Assembly (NCBI RefSeq): GCF_000227765.1
Contig: NZ_JH165159.1
Span: 743,716-804,966 of the forward strand
Source of the DNA: Neisseria wadsworthii 9715
Lineage (GTDB): Bacteria; Pseudomonadota; Gammaproteobacteria; Burkholderiales; Neisseriaceae
Direction of reading: 5' to 3'
Length of the DNA: 61,251 nt
Part shown: positions 17,257 through 27,143 of the stretch, piece by piece
Numbering within the stretch: the stretch's first letter is position 1
How the letters are laid out: every line of letters starts with the position of its first letter
Notes under the pieces: generated by a model
Told to the model about the DNA's origin: nothing
Databases searched by the model: none
What the model saw: the letters and a program-made list of their open reading frames with translations, nothing else
Program-made: the position numbers and the translations under genes

Positions 17257-18702
17257 TTAATCGCCGGGGCATTCTTTGCATTCGCTGTGCTCCTCGCTGG
17301 TTCTCAGCTTGGACATCACGTCGCGCAGCGCCGTGCGCAGGCCTTCCTCGATAACGGGATGGTAGAAAGGCATATCCAGCATTTGCGGAACGGTCATTTT
17401 CGCTTGGTGAGCCCAAGCCAACAGGTGCGCCAAATGTTCTGCCGACGGGCCGAAGATTTCCGCGCCGATGAAGCGGCCGGAACCTTGTTCGGCATAAACG
17501 CGCATATGGCCTTTGTTAACCAACATCACGCGGCTGCGGCCCTGGTTGCGGAACGACACTTCGCCGATGGCCACGCAATCCATATTTTTATAGCGCTCCT
17601 GCACTTGGGCAAATCTTAAGCCTACACTTGCGATTTGCGGGCTGGTAAAAACCACGCCGATCATACTGCGGCGCAAGCCGTTTTCAATATTGGGATAGCG
17701 GCCTGCGTTGTCGCCGGCGATTTTGCCCTGGTCGCTCGCCTCGTGCAGCAGAGGCAGTTGGTTGGACGCATCGCCTGCGATAAAGATGTGCGGGATGCTG
17801 GTTTGCATGGTGAGCGGGTGGGCTTTGGGCACGCCGCGATCGTCCAGCACGATATCGAGGTTTTCCAAACCGATATTGTCCACATTCGGGCGGCGGCCGG
17901 CGGCAGCCAGCAGGTATTGTGCGGTAAAAGTGCCGCTTTTATCGCCTTCGCGCCATTTTACTTCCACATCGCCTTCTTTATTGAGGCTGACTTCGGTTTG
18001 GGCCTTCAGCGACATGGTCAGCTCTTCGCCGAACACTTCTATGGCTTCTTTCAAAACCACAGGATCGGAAATGCCGCCCAAAGAGCCGTTGGGGCCGAAG
18101 ATGTGGACTTTCACACCTAAGCGGTGCAGAGCCTGCCCGAGTTCCAAACCGATTACACCGGGGCCGAATACGGCTACGCTTTCAGGCAAGGTATCCCAAG
18201 AAAATACGTCGTCATTCACAATCAGACGCTCGCCCACTGCTTGCCATTCGGGAAGCAGCAAGGGGCGCGAGCCGGTGGCAATCACGATGCGGTCGGCTTT
18301 GATTTGGGTATGGTCGTCGATTTGAACGGTGTGTTCGTCAATGAATTTGGCGTGACCCATGATGCGTTTGTCGGCAGGCCATGCTTCGACATCTTCAACA
18401 ACGAAGCCGACAAAGCGGTCGCGCTCGGATTTCACGCGGTGCATAACCTCTTCGCCATTAACGGTAACGCTGTTTTTATCCAAATGGATGCCGAAAGGAT
18501 CGGTATGCAAAGTATGGTGACGCGCTTCGGCAGCAGCAATCAGCAGTTTGGAAGGCATGCAGCCCACGCGGGCGCAGGTTGTGCCGAAAGCATGGCCTTC
18601 GATCAGGTAAACATTGTCGGTATGCAAACGGGCATTGCGGAATGCGCCCATACCGGCAGTACCGCCACCGATAACCACTACATCTGCTTGGATTGTTTTC
18701 AT
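17257..18702 (-). CDS. Dihydrolipoyl dehydrogenase-like FAD/NAD oxidoreductase with CxxC tail
   Basis: 481 residues of the pyridine nucleotide-disulfide reductase family. FAD motif VVVIGGGTAGMGA at the start, redox disulfide CARVGC near residues 43-48, NAD motif FGPGVIGLELG, second FAD motif HIFIAGDA, and the interface pair YHPVIEEGLRTALRD. There is no lipoyl domain and no E2 gene nearby. Instead it lies downstream of the Prx-Grx hybrid on the same strand, the order I recall from N. meningitidis. The protein ends ECKECPGD, an extra CxxC after the dimer domain, reminiscent of mercuric and thioredoxin reductases. It may reduce a glutathione- or glutaredoxin-linked partner rather than lipoamide. 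Confidence 0.9.
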   Translation of the reverse strand: MKTIQADVVVIGGGTAGMGAFRNARLHTDNVYLIEGHAFGTTCARVGCMPSKLLIAAAEARHHTLHTDPFGIHLDKNSVTVNGEEVMHRVKSERDRFVGFVVEDVEAWPADKRIMGHAKFIDEHTVQIDDHTQIKADRIVIATGSRPLLLPEWQAVGERLIVNDDVFSWDTLPESVAVFGPGVIGLELGQALHRLGVKVHIFGPNGSLGGISDPVVLKEAIEVFGEELTMSLKAQTEVSLNKEGDVEVKWREGDKSGTFTAQYLLAAAGRRPNVDNIGLENLDIVLDDRGVPKAHPLTMQTSIPHIFIAGDASNQLPLLHEASDQGKIAGDNAGRYPNIENGLRRSMIGVVFTSPQIASVGLRFAQVQERYKNMDCVAIGEVSFRNQGRSRVMLVNKGHMRVYAEQGSGRFIGAEIFGPSAEHLAHLLAWAHQAKMTVPQMLDMPFYHPVIEEGLRTALRDVMSKLRTSEEHSECKECPGD

Positions 18703-18935
18703 TTTCTTGTTGTCCTTTAAATAATAGGCTAAATAATAGGCGTGCTGTTTTGGGTTCAGACTGTTTGAAGAGGAACGATTAAGATCAGTACAGCTGGAGA
18801 AATCTTGCGGTGCTCGATTTTTTAAGTGATAAGGATATTAAATGTTGGCAGTCTGGATATTTAAAACGTGCCGTTATGGCTTGATAACGGCACGTTGCGA
18901 TACGGTATTTAAACCATGATTTTATAAAGAATAAA

Positions 18936-19670
18936 TTATTTGGCTAAAAACGCTTCTAATTCTTGGCTGCCGCCGATGTATTTGCCACCGATAAATACTT
19001 GAGGAGCAGTATATTTACCTGTGATGGCACGTACGGAAACGGTGGTTGCGTCTTTGCCCAATATGATTTCTTCATAGCTTAAGCCTTTGTCTTGCAACAA
19101 TTGTTTGGCTTGCGCGCAGAATTGGCAACCCGGTTTGGTAAAGATAGAAATAGATTCTTGCTCTTTCCAGTTGGGGTCAATGAATTTCAGCATGGTATCG
19201 GCATCGGAAACTTCAAAGGGGTCACCTTCTTTTTCCGGCTCGATGAACATTTTTTCGATTTTGCCGTCGTTCACTAGCATTGAATAACGCCAAGAGCGTT
19301 TGCCGAAACCCAGGTTGTCTTTGTCAACCAATAAGCCCATACCTTCAGTGAAATCACCGTTGCCGTCAGGCACTACAACGATATTTTCTGCTTCTTGGTC
19401 TGCTAACCATGCGTTCATTACGAAAGTATCGTTTACAGACACACACAGGATGCTGTCTACGCCGCGGGCTTTGAATTCTTTAGCCAGCTCGTTGTAGCGT
19501 GGCAGGTGGGTAGAAGAACAAGTGGGGGTGAAAGCGCCGGGCAGGGAGAATACAACGACTTTTTTGCCTTTGAACAAATCATCGGTAGATACGTCTTTCC
19601 ACGCATCACCTACGCGAGTGTGGAAAACAACACTTGGTACTTGTTGTCCGGTACGGTCTTGAAATGCCAT
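18936..19670 (-). CDS. Hybrid peroxiredoxin-glutaredoxin
   Basis: 244 residues in two domains. Residues 1 to about 165 are a Prx5-type peroxiredoxin with the peroxidatic Cys in [16 protein letters not shown]. About 172-244 are a glutaredoxin with [18 protein letters not shown] (CxxC) and the [19 protein letters not shown] glutathione-site segment. Such hybrids, known from Neisseria and Haemophilus, reduce peroxides with glutathione directly. ATAAGGAGTATCATA precedes the ATG. The divergent AT-rich upstream region has ATAGC/GCTAT half-sites that could bind OxyR, but this is not shown. Partner gene: the reductase downstream. Confidence 0.95.
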   Translation of the reverse strand: MAFQDRTGQQVPSVVFHTRVGDAWKDVSTDDLFKGKKVVVFSLPGAFTPTCSSTHLPRYNELAKEFKARGVDSILCVSVNDTFVMNAWLADQEAENIVVVPDGNGDFTEGMGLLVDKDNLGFGKRSWRYSMLVNDGKIEKMFIEPEKEGDPFEVSDADTMLKFIDPNWKEQESISIFTKPGCQFCAQAKQLLQDKGLSYEEIILGKDATTVSVRAITGKYTAPQVFIGGKYIGGSQELEAFLAK

Positions 19671-19877
19671 TATGATACTCCTTATAGAATTTATGTTGTT
19701 AGATAAAGCGTGATATAGATTTTATAAATCATTAACTAATTAATTAATTATAAGCTGCTTGTAGCTAAGAAACTGATTTATAATCCAAATAGCCTTTATT
19801 GCAAAAAGCTATATCCTGTTCGGATAAACCGAACTTTTCAAAATATATTGGGTTGCTTGTACTGGGCTCAATGTTGT

Positions 19878-20684
19878 TTACGGAACTTTACTGAATACCG
19901 CATCTTCAGGCGGTTGTTCGGGGGAATCTTCGTAAACTTTTTCACGAATGGGCGTTTCCGCCATATCTTTTAAAGCGAAGCGGTCTTTACCGGGATGTTC
20001 GGAAGGAACGACAGGCGCCGCGAAATCTACCACTACGGTGATTTCTTTCATAGACAGTATGCGCCATAACGATCTGATCAAGTTGACATCTGAAAACGAA
20101 GGCACGGTGGTGCGGCTGCCGGTGCTATCGTAATAGCGCAGGGCGATGGGCTGTATGGGCGCGTCGGCTTGGATGGCAGACTCGAACAAGGCCGCTTTAA
20201 AAGGCAGCAGGCCGATGCCGGAAGAAGTGGCGGATTCGGGGAAAAAGCAAACGTTATGGCCCTCTTCCAAAGACGCGCTGATAGCCTTGTTGATGGGGTT
20301 GATATTTTTACGGTTTTTGCGGTCGATAAACACGGTGCCTGCGTTGGTGGCGATTTTGCCCAGTAGCGGCCATGATTGCATTTCTTTCATGGCGATGAAG
20401 CTGCTCGGACACAAGGCGCTGATGGCGAAAACATCCAGCCAGGAAACATGGTTGGAAACAACCAGCATACTGTTGTGCCCGGTTCCGTTTTTAGGGGTGA
20501 GCACTTCAAGCCGCACATTCATTACATTGAGGATTTCGCAGCTCATGCTGCTGATAATGTGGTTGCGGGTACTGATAACAGCGGATTCGGGGCGGGTAAA
20601 CCGGCGGCTTTGAACGAGGATGAGTTTGCTCAGGCGCCAAAGGCGGCCAAACCGTTGCAGAAGAGGCGTTTTTTCGTAAGACAT
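19878..20684 (-). CDS. plsC: 1-acyl-sn-glycerol-3-phosphate acyltransferase
   Basis: Converts lysophosphatidic acid to phosphatidic acid in membrane lipid synthesis. 268 residues from ATG 20684. The HX4D motif is NHVSWLD, with the GTVFIDR segment and FPESATSSG (block III) following. Neisseria carries several such enzymes (NlaA, NlaB), and I cannot say which this matches. The N-terminal amphipathic region is basic. No ribosome site is obvious at 20684 or at 20714. The C-terminal 25 residues are Pro/Glu-rich. Confidence 0.9.
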   Translation of the reverse strand: MSYEKTPLLQRFGRLWRLSKLILVQSRRFTRPESAVISTRNHIISSMSCEILNVMNVRLEVLTPKNGTGHNSMLVVSNHVSWLDVFAISALCPSSFIAMKEMQSWPLLGKIATNAGTVFIDRKNRKNINPINKAISASLEEGHNVCFFPESATSSGIGLLPFKAALFESAIQADAPIQPIALRYYDSTGSRTTVPSFSDVNLIRSLWRILSMKEITVVVDFAAPVVPSEHPGKDRFALKDMAETPIREKVYEDSPEQPPEDAVFSKVP

Positions 20685-20892
20685 TATGTGCAGTGTGTGT
20701 TCGATAAGAAGCAAAAGTGGATTATAGGAAGCAGAGGGTTTTTTGTAGAGCAGGTTTGCTTAATTTTAACCATTTGCTAGATGAAGTGTGCATTATTATT
20801 TTAAATCAATAGTATAGTTTTGATGGGTGTGGTATTGAATCTCAAATAAAATTAATTTTGGCATTGGATTTTAATGAATGCCTGTCTGAAAG

Positions 20893-21714
20893 CTATTTCT
20901 GGCAATTCGGGCAATAAAATGTGCCGCGTTGGCCGATGGTTTCTTTGCGGATGGGCTGGCCGCAGCGCGGGCAGGGTTGGTTATGGCGACCGTAAACGGC
21001 GTATTCCTGCTGGAAATAGCCGCTGTTGCCTTCGCTGTCGACAAAATCGCGCAAGGTGCTGCCGCCGGTGTCTATGGCGCGCTGCAATACGGTTTTGATG
21101 TGGGTGCATAGTGCAGCGGCTTCTTTTTTGCTGACTTTGCAGGCTTGGCGCTTGGGGGAAACGGCGGCGCGGAACAGGCTTTCGTTGGCGTAAATATTGC
21201 CCACGCCCACCACCAATGCGTTATCCATGATGGCAAGCTTTACGACGCATTTGCGTTTTTTCAAACTTTGATAAAGATATTCGGGATTAAATGCTTCGCT
21301 GAGCGGTTCGGGGCCGCATTTTGACAGCAGGGGGTGGTGCTCGGCAATACCGGCAAACCAGAGGATGGCGCCGAAGCGGCGCGGATCGTGGTAGCGCAGG
21401 ACGGTGCCGTCGGCAAAAGCGATGTCGGCATGGTCGTGTTTGCCGGGCGGCGGGGCGGCGTTGGGTGTGAAAATGCGCAGGCTGCCCGACATGCCTAAGT
21501 GGATGATCAGAATGCCTGTCTGAAAATGGATGAGCAGGTATTTGGCGCGGCGTGTGCAATGGGTAACGGGCTGGCCGTGAAGGGTGTCGGCCAGATGTTC
21601 GGGCACCGGCCAGCGCAGTTTGGGCTGGCGGATGTTGACTGCGGCAACGATTTTGCCGGTGATGTGTGGTGAAACGCCGCGCAGGGTAGTTTCGACTTCG
21701 GGCAGTTCGGGCAT
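20893..21714 (-). CDS. mutM: Formamidopyrimidine-DNA glycosylase
   Basis: Excises 8-oxoguanine and Fapy lesions, with AP lyase activity. 273 residues beginning [13 protein letters not shown]; Pro2 is the catalytic N-terminus after Met removal, with Glu3. LGMSGSLRI, the H2TH region near [11 protein letters not shown], and the C-terminal zinc finger (CPRCGQ, YCPNCQ) are intact. A DUS at 21513-21524 is read inside the gene on the other strand, and another follows the stop (20879-20890). DUS inside repair genes is a known neisserial pattern. Confidence 0.97.
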   Translation of the reverse strand: MPELPEVETTLRGVSPHITGKIVAAVNIRQPKLRWPVPEHLADTLHGQPVTHCTRRAKYLLIHFQTGILIIHLGMSGSLRIFTPNAAPPPGKHDHADIAFADGTVLRYHDPRRFGAILWFAGIAEHHPLLSKCGPEPLSEAFNPEYLYQSLKKRKCVVKLAIMDNALVVGVGNIYANESLFRAAVSPKRQACKVSKKEAAALCTHIKTVLQRAIDTGGSTLRDFVDSEGNSGYFQQEYAVYGRHNQPCPRCGQPIRKETIGQRGTFYCPNCQK

Positions 21715-21825
21715 GGTGCTTGGTGTTTTATATCATCAGTAACGCATGGATTATGTGTGCGCTGTGCAGATAATTCAAGCACCTGCTGAGTTTTCCGTGA
21801 AAGCTTGTTTTCAGACAGGCCTTGT

Positions 21826-22455
21826 TTAGGTCGAACGTAATGCCGCTGCTTCTCTGGCCAGGCGGGTAATGGCAGCCCAGTCTTTCGCGGCAATGGCATC
21901 TTTGGGTGTAAGCCATGAGCCGCCGACGCACAATACGTTGGGCAGTTTCAGATATTCGGGTGCGGTTTCAAGGCTGATGCCGCCGGTGGGGCAGAACTTG
22001 GCTTGTGGAAACGGGCCGTGCAAGGCTTTGAGCATGGCACGGCCGCCCACAACTTCGGCGGGGAAAAGTTTTAAAGTGTCGATTCCGTGTTCCAAGGCCA
22101 GCATCAGTTCGCCCGGCGTGGCGACGCCCGGAATCACGGCGATGCCGCTGCGCTCGGCGGCTTTGGCAAAGCTGGTGTTGAAGCCGGGGCTGATGGCGAA
22201 TTCGGCACCCGCGTTTTCCACGGCTTTAAGCTGCTCGCCGTTGATTACCGTGCCGGCGCCTACGATGGCGTTGGGCACTTCTTTTTTGATTAGTTCGATG
22301 GCTTTGATGCCGTGTTCTGTGCGCAGGGTGATTTCGAGCGTGGGAATGCCGCCTTCAACCAAAGCGTGCGCTAAATCGACGGCAGTGGATAAATCTTCGA
22401 TAGCCATCACCGGCACCACTGCGCCGGCGCTTAGAATTTCGCGTGCATTTTTCAT
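21826..22455 (-). CDS. eda: KHG/KDPG aldolase
   Basis: Cleaves 2-keto-3-deoxy-6-phosphogluconate to pyruvate and glyceraldehyde 3-phosphate, the last Entner-Doudoroff step. 209 residues; the Schiff-base lysine is in TLKLFPAEVVGG, with the general base Glu in LEITLRTEHG and the phosphate site KFCPTGGIS. A GGAGAAAACCC site precedes the ATG. It lies directly downstream of edd on the same strand, separated by an inverted DUS pair. Confidence 0.97.
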   Translation of the reverse strand: MKNAREILSAGAVVPVMAIEDLSTAVDLAHALVEGGIPTLEITLRTEHGIKAIELIKKEVPNAIVGAGTVINGEQLKAVENAGAEFAISPGFNTSFAKAAERSGIAVIPGVATPGELMLALEHGIDTLKLFPAEVVGGRAMLKALHGPFPQAKFCPTGGISLETAPEYLKLPNVLCVGGSWLTPKDAIAAKDWAAITRLAREAAALRST

Positions 22456-22481
22456 AATGGGTTTTCTCCGAATTTGTTGGT

Positions 22482-22525
22482 TTCAGACAGGCATTGTTTT
22501 GGTTTACAGGCAATGCCTGTCTGAA
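22482..22525. repeat. Inverted DUS pair between edd and eda
   Basis: TTCAGACAGGCA at 22482-22493 and TGCCTGTCTGAA at 22514-22525. In this order there is no T-run on the minus strand, so readthrough from edd to eda is likely. Confidence 0.85.
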
Positions 22526-22534
22526 AAATCAGGT

Positions 22535-24364
22535 TCAGGAAAATTCGCCGCCAAAACTCATGGCGCCAGTTTCTGCGCTGCCGGCAATGCTGCGGAAGCC
22601 GGCAAACAGCTCGCGGCCTATGCCGTGGGTGTTGTGGCTCAAGTCGGGCTCGGGTATTTCACGGGCGTTCCACTCTGCTTCGTTAACCAATGCAGAAAGC
22701 TCGCCTGTGATTGAGTTGAAACGGATGAGGTCGCCGGTGCGGATTTTGCCGATGCCGCCGCCGAGCAGTGCCTCGGGCGACATGTGAATGGCGGCGGGCA
22801 CTTTGCCTGATGCGCCGGACATGCGGCCGTCGGTAACGAGTGCTACTTTAAAGCCGCGGTCCTGCAAAATACCGAGCGGGGGGGTGAGCTTGTGTAACTC
22901 GGGCATACCGTTGGCACGCGGGCCTTGAAAGCGCACAACGCACACAAAATCCCGTTCCAACTCACCCCGCTCGAATGCGGCCAACACTTCTTTTTGATCG
23001 TTGAACACAATCGCAGGAGCTTCGATGATGCGGCAATGTTCTCGTACGGCAGAAACTTTGATGACACCGCGCCCGATATTACCTTTCATCAGACGCAAAC
23101 CGCCATCGGGTGAGAATGGGCGGGAGAATGGGCGCAGAATTTCTTCGTCGCGGCTTTCGGCCACGGCGTCCCGCCATTCCAGTTTGCCATCAATCAGGAA
23201 AGGCTCTTTGGTGTAGGCTTCCATGCCGCGGCCCGTTACTGTGTCGACATCATCATGCAGCAGGCCGGCATCGCGAAGTTCCCGGATAACGAAGGGCAGG
23301 CCGCCGGCGGCAGCGAAATGGTTGATGTCGGCTTGGCCGTTGGGGTAAACGCGGATGAGCAGCGGGATAATGGAAGAGATTTCGTCGAAATCGTCCCAGT
23401 TCAAAATAATGCCGGCCGCACGCGCCATGGCAACCAAATGCATGGTGTGGTTGGTCGAGCCGCCGGTGGCCATCAGGCCGATCAGGGCGTTGACAAATGA
23501 TTTTTCAGACAGCATTTCACCAAGTGGTTTAATGGTCTGGTTTTGCACGCTTTCGGCTAGGTGCGCGGCCGCATAGCGTGTCAATGCCTCGCGCATGGGG
23601 GTGTAGGGATTGAAGAATGCCGCCGCAGGCAGGTGCACGCCCATCATTTCCATCATCATTTGGTTTGAATTGGCGGTGCCGTAAAATGTGCAGGTGCCGG
23701 GGCTGTGGTAAGAGCCCATTTCGCTCGCCAACAAAGCGTCTCGTCCGACTTTGCCCTCGGCAAACTGCTGGCGTGTGCGGGCTTTTTCTTTATTGGCTAT
23801 GCCGCTGGTCATCGGCCCGGCAGGCACGAAAATGCCGGGCAGATGGCCGCAGCTCAGTGCACCTATCATCAGCCCGGGCACGATTTTGTCGCACACGCCG
23901 AAGTAAAGTGCGCCGTCAAACATTTGGTGCGACAGGCCTATAGCTGTGCTCATGGCAATCACGTCGCGGGAAAATAAAGAAAGCTCCATGCCTTCGTAAC
24001 CCTGCGTGATGCCGTCGCACATGGCGGGTGTGCCGCCGGCTACTTGCGCCGTGGCGCCGTGTTTAAGCGCTTCTTCTTTAATCCAGGCCGGGAATTCGGC
24101 AAAAGGCTGGTGTGCGGAAACCATGTCGTTATAAGCGGTAATCATGCCTAAATTGGGCACGGTGGGGCGCAGCATTTCAATTTTGATGGCTTTGGGCATG
24201 GCGGCGTAACCGTGTGCCAGATTCGAGCAGCCCAAGCGGTCGCGTTCGACACGGCCTTGTTGTTTGAAAGCATGGATGCGTTTCAGATAGGTTTCGCGAG
24301 TTGGGCGGCTGCGTTCGATAATGCGCTCGGTTATGGCTTTTAAGGCAGGGTTTAAGGTAGTCAT
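22535..24364 (-). CDS. edd: 6-Phosphogluconate dehydratase
   Basis: First dedicated Entner-Doudoroff enzyme, an Fe-S dehydratase of the IlvD/Edd family. 609 residues, full length. [22 protein letters not shown] and [19 protein letters not shown] supply conserved Cys for the cluster, and [23 protein letters not shown] is the family C-terminal signature. An AGAGGGCACC site lies before the ATG. It diverges from zwf across a 521-base regulatory region. Together with eda it makes one arm of the cluster expected to be under HexR. Confidence 0.97.
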   Translation of the reverse strand: MTTLNPALKAITERIIERSRPTRETYLKRIHAFKQQGRVERDRLGCSNLAHGYAAMPKAIKIEMLRPTVPNLGMITAYNDMVSAHQPFAEFPAWIKEEALKHGATAQVAGGTPAMCDGITQGYEGMELSLFSRDVIAMSTAIGLSHQMFDGALYFGVCDKIVPGLMIGALSCGHLPGIFVPAGPMTSGIANKEKARTRQQFAEGKVGRDALLASEMGSYHSPGTCTFYGTANSNQMMMEMMGVHLPAAAFFNPYTPMREALTRYAAAHLAESVQNQTIKPLGEMLSEKSFVNALIGLMATGGSTNHTMHLVAMARAAGIILNWDDFDEISSIIPLLIRVYPNGQADINHFAAAGGLPFVIRELRDAGLLHDDVDTVTGRGMEAYTKEPFLIDGKLEWRDAVAESRDEEILRPFSRPFSPDGGLRLMKGNIGRGVIKVSAVREHCRIIEAPAIVFNDQKEVLAAFERGELERDFVCVVRFQGPRANGMPELHKLTPPLGILQDRGFKVALVTDGRMSGASGKVPAAIHMSPEALLGGGIGKIRTGDLIRFNSITGELSALVNEAEWNAREIPEPDLSHNTHGIGRELFAGFRSIAGSAETGAMSFGGEFS

Positions 24365-24452
24365 GGTGCCCTCTGTTGGTGTTTTATTGGAAGGATGGCG
24401 GTGTTGCTTTAATATGTTGTGGCGGTTTGGCTTATGAAAAACAAATATCTAG

Positions 24453-24471
24453 TGTGTAGCCGAGCTACACA
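24453..24471. promoter_or_regulatory. Candidate operator palindrome
   Basis: TGTGTAGC-CGA-GCTACACA is a near-perfect palindrome 85 bases upstream of edd. It is a plausible regulator site, though it is more GC-rich than the HexR consensus I know (TGTAATTWWATTACA). Confidence 0.4.
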
Positions 24472-24501
24472 ATCAAGAAAGTTTCAGCTTTTATTTTGTT
24501 T

Positions 24502-24516
24502 TGTAGTTTTCTAACA
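24502..24516. promoter_or_regulatory. Candidate HexR site
   Basis: TGTAGTTTTCTAACA has TGTA/TNACA half-sites with the spacing of HexR operators in gamma-proteobacteria. The match is partial. Confidence 0.35.
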
Positions 24517-24714
24517 TAATAGCATTTTAGTTTGAGAAAGTATTTACTTAAGTCAAACTTTTACGTGCATGAAACGATAGACAAAATATGTAACCGCGTG
24601 TAGGATTGCTACGTAGAATGAAACGGTATTTCAAAAATATCACGCAATGAATTATTCTTATAAATCAATGATAAGGGAATTTTTGGGGGATATATTTTGA
24701 AATGTAGCCAAACT

Positions 24715-24790
24715 GATATGCTACGGCGTTGGTTCGCTTTGCCTCACTGCTTATGCTATCTGCGGCTCGCCGCTTTGTGGTAAACATTAC
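24715..24790. repeat. Degenerate Neisseria dispersed repeat
   Basis: CTACGGCGTTGGTTCGCTTT, GCCTCACTGC and TATCTGCGGCTCGCCGCTTT follow the order of the CGGCGTTGGCTCGCCTTGCC / CTGTCTGCGGCTTCGTCGCC repeat common in Neisseria. It lies within the zwf leader. Confidence 0.55.
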
Positions 24791-24885
24791 TTTGGCTAAA
24801 AGTTTTCAATCCAAAATCGAATGGAAGAATGCGACAGGCTGAAATCTGCTAGATTTTTGAGATGTTTTGAAGGAACAAGATTGTA

Positions 24886-26322
24886 ATGAATAAACAAACA
24901 AATTTTGATTTGGTGTTGTTTGGCGCGACCGGAGATTTGGCGATGCGCAAACTTATACCCAATCTATATCAGGCACATGCGGCGGGCTTATTGAACCCTG
25001 AAGGGCGTATTTTGGGCGTAAGCAGAAGCAAGCTGGATACGGCTGGGTTTTTGAGGCAAATAGAAAGTGACGCCAAGGTTCACATCAAAAAAAACTTCTC
25101 GGAAGAAATGTGGAATTCGTTTTTAAAACGCATTCAATATCTCACTGTAGATGTCACGCATCGGGCCGATTTCGACAAGCTGGCAGAGCTGGTTAAAGCG
25201 AGAAAAAATACCGAAAACGTGATTGTCTACCTTTCCACTGCACCCACCTTTTTCACCCAGGCTTGCGCCAATCTCGCAGCAGTGGGTTTGAATGGTAAAA
25301 ATGTGCGTGTTGTGTTGGAAAAACCTTTAGGCACCGATTTGAAATCTTCTCAGAAAATCAATGCCGATGTAGCCGAGCATTTTGAAGAGTCCCAAGTTTA
25401 CCGTATTGACCATTATCTGGGCAAAGAAAGCCTGCAAAACCTGATTCCGCTGCGTTTTGCCAATGTGTTTTTCGAGCCGGTATGGAATAAAGATTTTATT
25501 AAAAGCGTGCAGATTACCATTGCCGAGCAACTGGGCGTGGAAGAACGCGCCGAGTTTTACGATGCAACCGGTGCATTGCGCGATATGGTGCAAAACCATA
25601 TGCTGCAAATGCTGTGTTTTGTCGCTATGGAGCGGCCCAAATCTCTGGCCGGCGATGATATGCGCGATGCGAAAATGAAAGTATTGAAAGCGCTCAAACC
25701 ATTATCCCCGGCGGATATAGATGTTAATGTGATACGGGCGCAGTATACCGCAGCGGAAGGGCATGCCGGTTATCTTGAAGAGCATAATGTGCCGGCCGAC
25801 AGCCGCACGGAAACTTATGTCGCCATTAAAGCTGAAATTGAAAATGAACGTTGGCAGGGTGTGCCTTTCTACCTGCGAACCGGCAAACGCTTGGCGGCTA
25901 AAACCGCGGAGATTGTGCTGAATTTCCGTGAAGATTTGGATGACTTGTTTCCCAACACCCCAAACCGTCTGATTGTAAACATGCAGCCGCGCGAAACGGT
26001 AAGCACTTGTGTGTTTATCAAAGAGCCGGGCAGCAGCATGAACGCCATGCCTGTTGAAATGGTTATTGATTTGGCGCATGCAGTTGAAGGCCGACGCGCT
26101 GAAGCTTATGAATTGTTGCTGCGCGAAGTGATTGACGGCCGCCTGAGCCGGTTCAACCGCCGCGATGAGCTGGAGGCCGCTTGGGAATGGGTAATGCCGA
26201 TTATGGAACATTGGGCGAAGAGTCCGGTTGCTCCGCATCAATATGCCGCGGGCAGCTGGGGGCCGCAGGCGGCACGCGATTTATTGGCTAAAGACAACAA
26301 CGCTTGGTTGGAAGACCAATAA
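24886..26322 (+). CDS. zwf: Glucose-6-phosphate 1-dehydrogenase
   Basis: Oxidises glucose 6-phosphate to 6-phosphogluconolactone, making NADPH. 478 residues; coenzyme motif LVLFGATGDLAMRKLIP at the start, substrate and catalytic motif RIDHYLGKES near residue 170, and VPFYLRTGKRL later. GAAGGAACAAG precedes the ATG. It is the first gene of zwf-pgl-glk, and diverges from edd-eda, so the whole Entner-Doudoroff route is in one 7-kb block. Confidence 0.97.
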   Translation: MNKQTNFDLVLFGATGDLAMRKLIPNLYQAHAAGLLNPEGRILGVSRSKLDTAGFLRQIESDAKVHIKKNFSEEMWNSFLKRIQYLTVDVTHRADFDKLAELVKARKNTENVIVYLSTAPTFFTQACANLAAVGLNGKNVRVVLEKPLGTDLKSSQKINADVAEHFEESQVYRIDHYLGKESLQNLIPLRFANVFFEPVWNKDFIKSVQITIAEQLGVEERAEFYDATGALRDMVQNHMLQMLCFVAMERPKSLAGDDMRDAKMKVLKALKPLSPADIDVNVIRAQYTAAEGHAGYLEEHNVPADSRTETYVAIKAEIENERWQGVPFYLRTGKRLAAKTAEIVLNFREDLDDLFPNTPNRLIVNMQPRETVSTCVFIKEPGSSMNAMPVEMVIDLAHAVEGRRAEAYELLLREVIDGRLSRFNRRDELEAAWEWVMPIMEHWAKSPVAPHQYAAGSWGPQAARDLLAKDNNAWLEDQ

Positions 26323-26349
26323 TATTCAGCTTTTAAAGCAACACTATTT

Positions 26350-26389
26350 TTCAGACAGGCATTTCATCTTAGGACAATGCCTGTCTGAA
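26350..26389. repeat. Inverted DUS pair between zwf and pgl
   Basis: TTCAGACAGGCA at 26350-26361 and TGCCTGTCTGAA at 26378-26389. Confidence 0.85.
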
Positions 26390-26441
26390 AACACAAAATA
26401 CCTCGTGAAGAGGAAAACAATTAAAACGAGAGAATACAATA

Positions 26442-27143
26442 ATGGCTTATCAATTATATATGCACGCCGATGCCGGCGGAGCCGCTCAGGCTCTGGCGGA
26501 AGCGGTTGCTGCTGCATTGAAGGATGCGATTACACAAAAAGGCAAAGCTGTGTTGGCTGTGTCTGGAGGCAAGTCGCCGATAGCTTTTTTCGAGGCTTTG
26601 TCGCAAATAGATTTGGATTGGGCTAAGGTAGGTATAACGCTGGTGGATGAACGTATCGTACCCACTACGCATGCCGACAGCAACACCGGCTTGGTGCGCA
26701 AATATCTGCTGCAAAACCAAGCTGCAAAAGCTACCTGGATTCCTATGATTGAGGATGGTGCCGATGAGGCTGCTTTGGCCGACAGCGATAAGGCTGTTGG
26801 CTTTGCATTGCAGCATTTCGAGCAACCAGATGTGCTGGTGTTGGGAATGGGCGGTGACGGACATACCGCATCACTGTTTCCGCAGGCACCGCAGTTGGAT
26901 AAAGGTTTGGATGCAGGCAGTGATGTTCCGTTGTTGCATACCACACCGGTAACGGCGCCGCATGAGCGCATTTCCATGACGCTGCCTGCGATTGAAAATA
27001 CGGCAGCCGTGTTTCTGGCCATTGCCGGAGCGGAAAAGAAAACGGTGTTTGATCAAGCTGCAGGAGCTGCCGATAAGGCGCTGCCGGTAAGTTTTATCCT
27101 CAATTCAGAAAAGGTTGTCTGCCATGTCCACTACACAAACTAA
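26442..27143 (+). CDS. pgl: 6-Phosphogluconolactonase
   Basis: Hydrolyses 6-phosphogluconolactone. 233 residues of the DevB/SOL type: [28 protein letters not shown], and [15 protein letters not shown] are the three family motifs. Its last codons overlap the start of glk by 20 bases. The ribosome site is modest (GAGAATACAATA). Confidence 0.96.
   Translation: MAYQLYMHADAGGAAQALAEAVAAALKDAITQKGKAVLAVSGGKSPIAFFEALSQIDLDWAKVGITLVDERIVPTTHADSNTGLVRKYLLQNQAAKATWIPMIEDGADEAALADSDKAVGFALQHFEQPDVLVLGMGGDGHTASLFPQAPQLDKGLDAGSDVPLLHTTPVTAPHERISMTLPAIENTAAVFLAIAGAEKKTVFDQAAGAADKALPVSFILNSEKVVCHVHYTN

Larger units (their letters stand above)
24365..24885. promoter_or_regulatory. Divergent edd/zwf control region
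   Basis: No gene is visible in these 521 bases. It contains two candidate operators (24453-24471 and 24502-24516) near the edd side, AT-rich promoter sequence in both directions, and a degenerate Neisseria repeat (24715-24790) near zwf. The zwf ribosome site is GAAGGAAC just before 24886. HexR, encoded at 28424, is the expected regulator. Confidence 0.6.

Noticed and set aside
19818-19834. GTTCGG/CCGAAC hairpin as a plsC terminator
   Set aside because: On the minus strand, the direction plsC would need, no T-run follows; the T tract is on the wrong side.
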